This document shows positions 37,522-38,325 of a stretch of DNA of 38,325 nucleotides, piece after piece. Position 1 is the first letter of the stretch. Every line of letters begins with the position of its first letter. The stretch is from Atopobiaceae bacterium UBA1367. Its GTDB lineage: Bacteria > Actinomycetota > Coriobacteriia > Coriobacteriales > Atopobiaceae. The DNA lies in the NCBI GenBank assembly GCA_002305995.1, contig DBRN01000019.1, forward strand, positions 1 to 38,325, read 5' to 3'. Under the pieces are notes generated by a model, which had not been told where the DNA came from, searched no databases, and saw only the letters and a program-made list of their open reading frames with translations. Made by a program: the position numbers and the translations under genes.

Positions 37522-38325
37522 ATGGGTTTCGACAAGACCGAAAGAACCGAGCCTCAACATGGGCCCACGGGCGAGGTGAGGGTGTTGGGCCATGCGCTGC
37601 CTCGTTGGGTCGTTGGGTTGCTGACGGCCTTGGTGGTGTTCGAGATGGCCTTTGGTTCGTGGCCGGAAGCGATTGCCAGTAGGTTGGCACTGGCCGATGA
37701 GGCGGGTGAGGTTGCGGCCGAGGAGCTAGGCTCGGCTGACAAGGACGTCCCGGCTGATGCGGCACAGGACAAGACCACAGCACCCGACCCCGAGCAAGAG
37801 CCAAAGGACGAGGGGCTGCTCGGCATCATCGGCGATATCCTCACCCCGGGCGACGGCGCCAAAGCGCCTGCCGCACAGCGTCTTGCGGCAACGGTTGACG
37901 GCGATGACGAGACGATCGTCACTGTCGATGCCGACGCGGGCGTGCTATCCGAGGGGGCCACCGTCAAGGCGAGGTTGGTGGATGACCAGGCGGTCATCGA
38001 CGCCGTCACCGACGAGGTCGAGGGTGCTGGCGGCGAGGTTGGCGAGGTCAAGGCGTTCGACGTCACTCTCCACGATGCCGAGGGCAACGAGATCCAGCCC
38101 GACGGCGCGGTGAAAGTCACGTTCTCAAAGACCGACATGCCGAGCGACGACGTGGCCGTGTACCACGTCTCCGATGACGCGCAGAAGGTCGAAAAGGTCA
38201 AGACCAAGACGGCAGATGCCGACAAGCAGGTCTTTGAAACGACGCACTTCTCGATTTACGCGATCCTGCGTTGCTCCGTGCTGAACATGCGGCTTCCTTC
38301 CTGCTTTTTTGGTCCAGGATTCCCA
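37522..38325 (+). CDS. Secreted surface protein, N-terminal part (runs off window)
   Basis: An open frame of 268 codons from the ATG at 37522 (GAGAGG upstream) to the window edge, with no stop. A hydrophilic start is followed by a hydrophobic segment (ALPRWVVGLLTALVVFEMAFG, about 25-45), a probable signal peptide or anchor. An acidic Ala/Glu/Asp-rich linker (about 58-100) leads to a domain reading VDADAGVLSEGATVKARLVD, AFDVTLHDAEGNEIQPDGAVKVTFS and VFETTHFSIYAI. This is the ZU5-like/Ig-like module common in Gram-positive surface adhesins and repeat proteins. The last 18 or so codons look unlike the rest. Ligand and anchoring cannot be judged from this fragment. Confidence 0.75.
   Translation, partial: MGFDKTERTEPQHGPTGEVRVLGHALPRWVVGLLTALVVFEMAFGSWPEAIASRLALADEAGEVAAEELGSADKDVPADAAQDKTTAPDPEQEPKDEGLLGIIGDILTPGDGAKAPAAQRLAATVDGDDETIVTVDADAGVLSEGATVKARLVDDQAVIDAVTDEVEGAGGEVGEVKAFDVTLHDAEGNEIQPDGAVKVTFSKTDMPSDDVAVYHVSDDAQKVEKVKTKTADADKQVFETTHFSIYAILRCSVLNMRLPSCFFGPGFP

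Overview
The window is a high-G+C stretch of actinobacterial chromosome. The most likely source is the class Coriobacteriia, in the Olsenella/Atopobium neighbourhood. That placement is an inference from gene content: a Man-family PTS, a LysRS fused to an HD protein, a TatA-like protein with a zinc ribbon, a ClpC-DisA-IspD-IspF-CysS-RlmB-YacP block, and tRNA-Trp-secE-nusG. No 16S gene is present to confirm it.

Layout. (1) 66-5220: a three-gene ABC exporter operon on the minus strand, divergent from a NarL-type histidine kinase/response regulator pair; the gap holds two inverted repeats. (2) 5284-8178: a small ArsC/Spx-fold gene, a 16-bp tandem repeat array, an orphan gene with a nuclease-like C-terminus bracketed by two inverted 96-bp palindromic elements, and an AraC-type regulator. 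(3) 8489-11565: a mannose-family PTS operon (EIIA, EIIB, EIIC, EIID, small membrane protein) divergent from the AraC regulator. (4) 11669-14595: an adenylate-forming acyl ligase and a divergent monoacylglycerol-lipase-like hydrolase. (5) 14646-16886: a 42-bp-period inverted repeat array, proA and a zinc-ribbon gene. (6) 17116-29564: housekeeping genes tatA-like, greA, lysS-HD, clpC, disA, ispD, ispF, a PH-domain membrane protein, cysS, rlmB and yacP. The order recalls the lysS-clpC-disA-ispD-ispF-cysS-rlmB-yacP-rpmG-secE-nusG block of Firmicutes, without ctsR, mcsAB, radA or sigH. (7) 29718-32287: tRNA-Thr, a second 42-bp array, then tRNA-Tyr, tRNA-Thr and tRNA-Met leading into tuf. (8) 32649-37249: rpmG, tRNA-Trp, secE, nusG, rplK, rplA, a repeat-filled gap with an L10 leader, rplJ and rplL. 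(9) 37522 to the window edge: the start of a secreted, surface-type protein with no stop codon in the window.

The most unusual content is non-coding. Two loci, 14759-15165 and 29985-30297, share one architecture: 25-bp conserved units repeated at exactly 42 bp, running toward a conserved 27-bp core and then continuing in the opposite orientation. I do not recognise this as a named element. A second repeat family (about 93-96 bp, palindromic ends) occurs four times: two inverted copies flank the gene at 5988-7088, and two direct copies sit between rplA and rplJ. Several long perfect GC hairpins and tandemly duplicated gene 3' ends add to the picture. Among proteins, the lysS fusion is notable because a strong internal ribosome binding site and ATG lie at the junction between the synthetase and the HD part.
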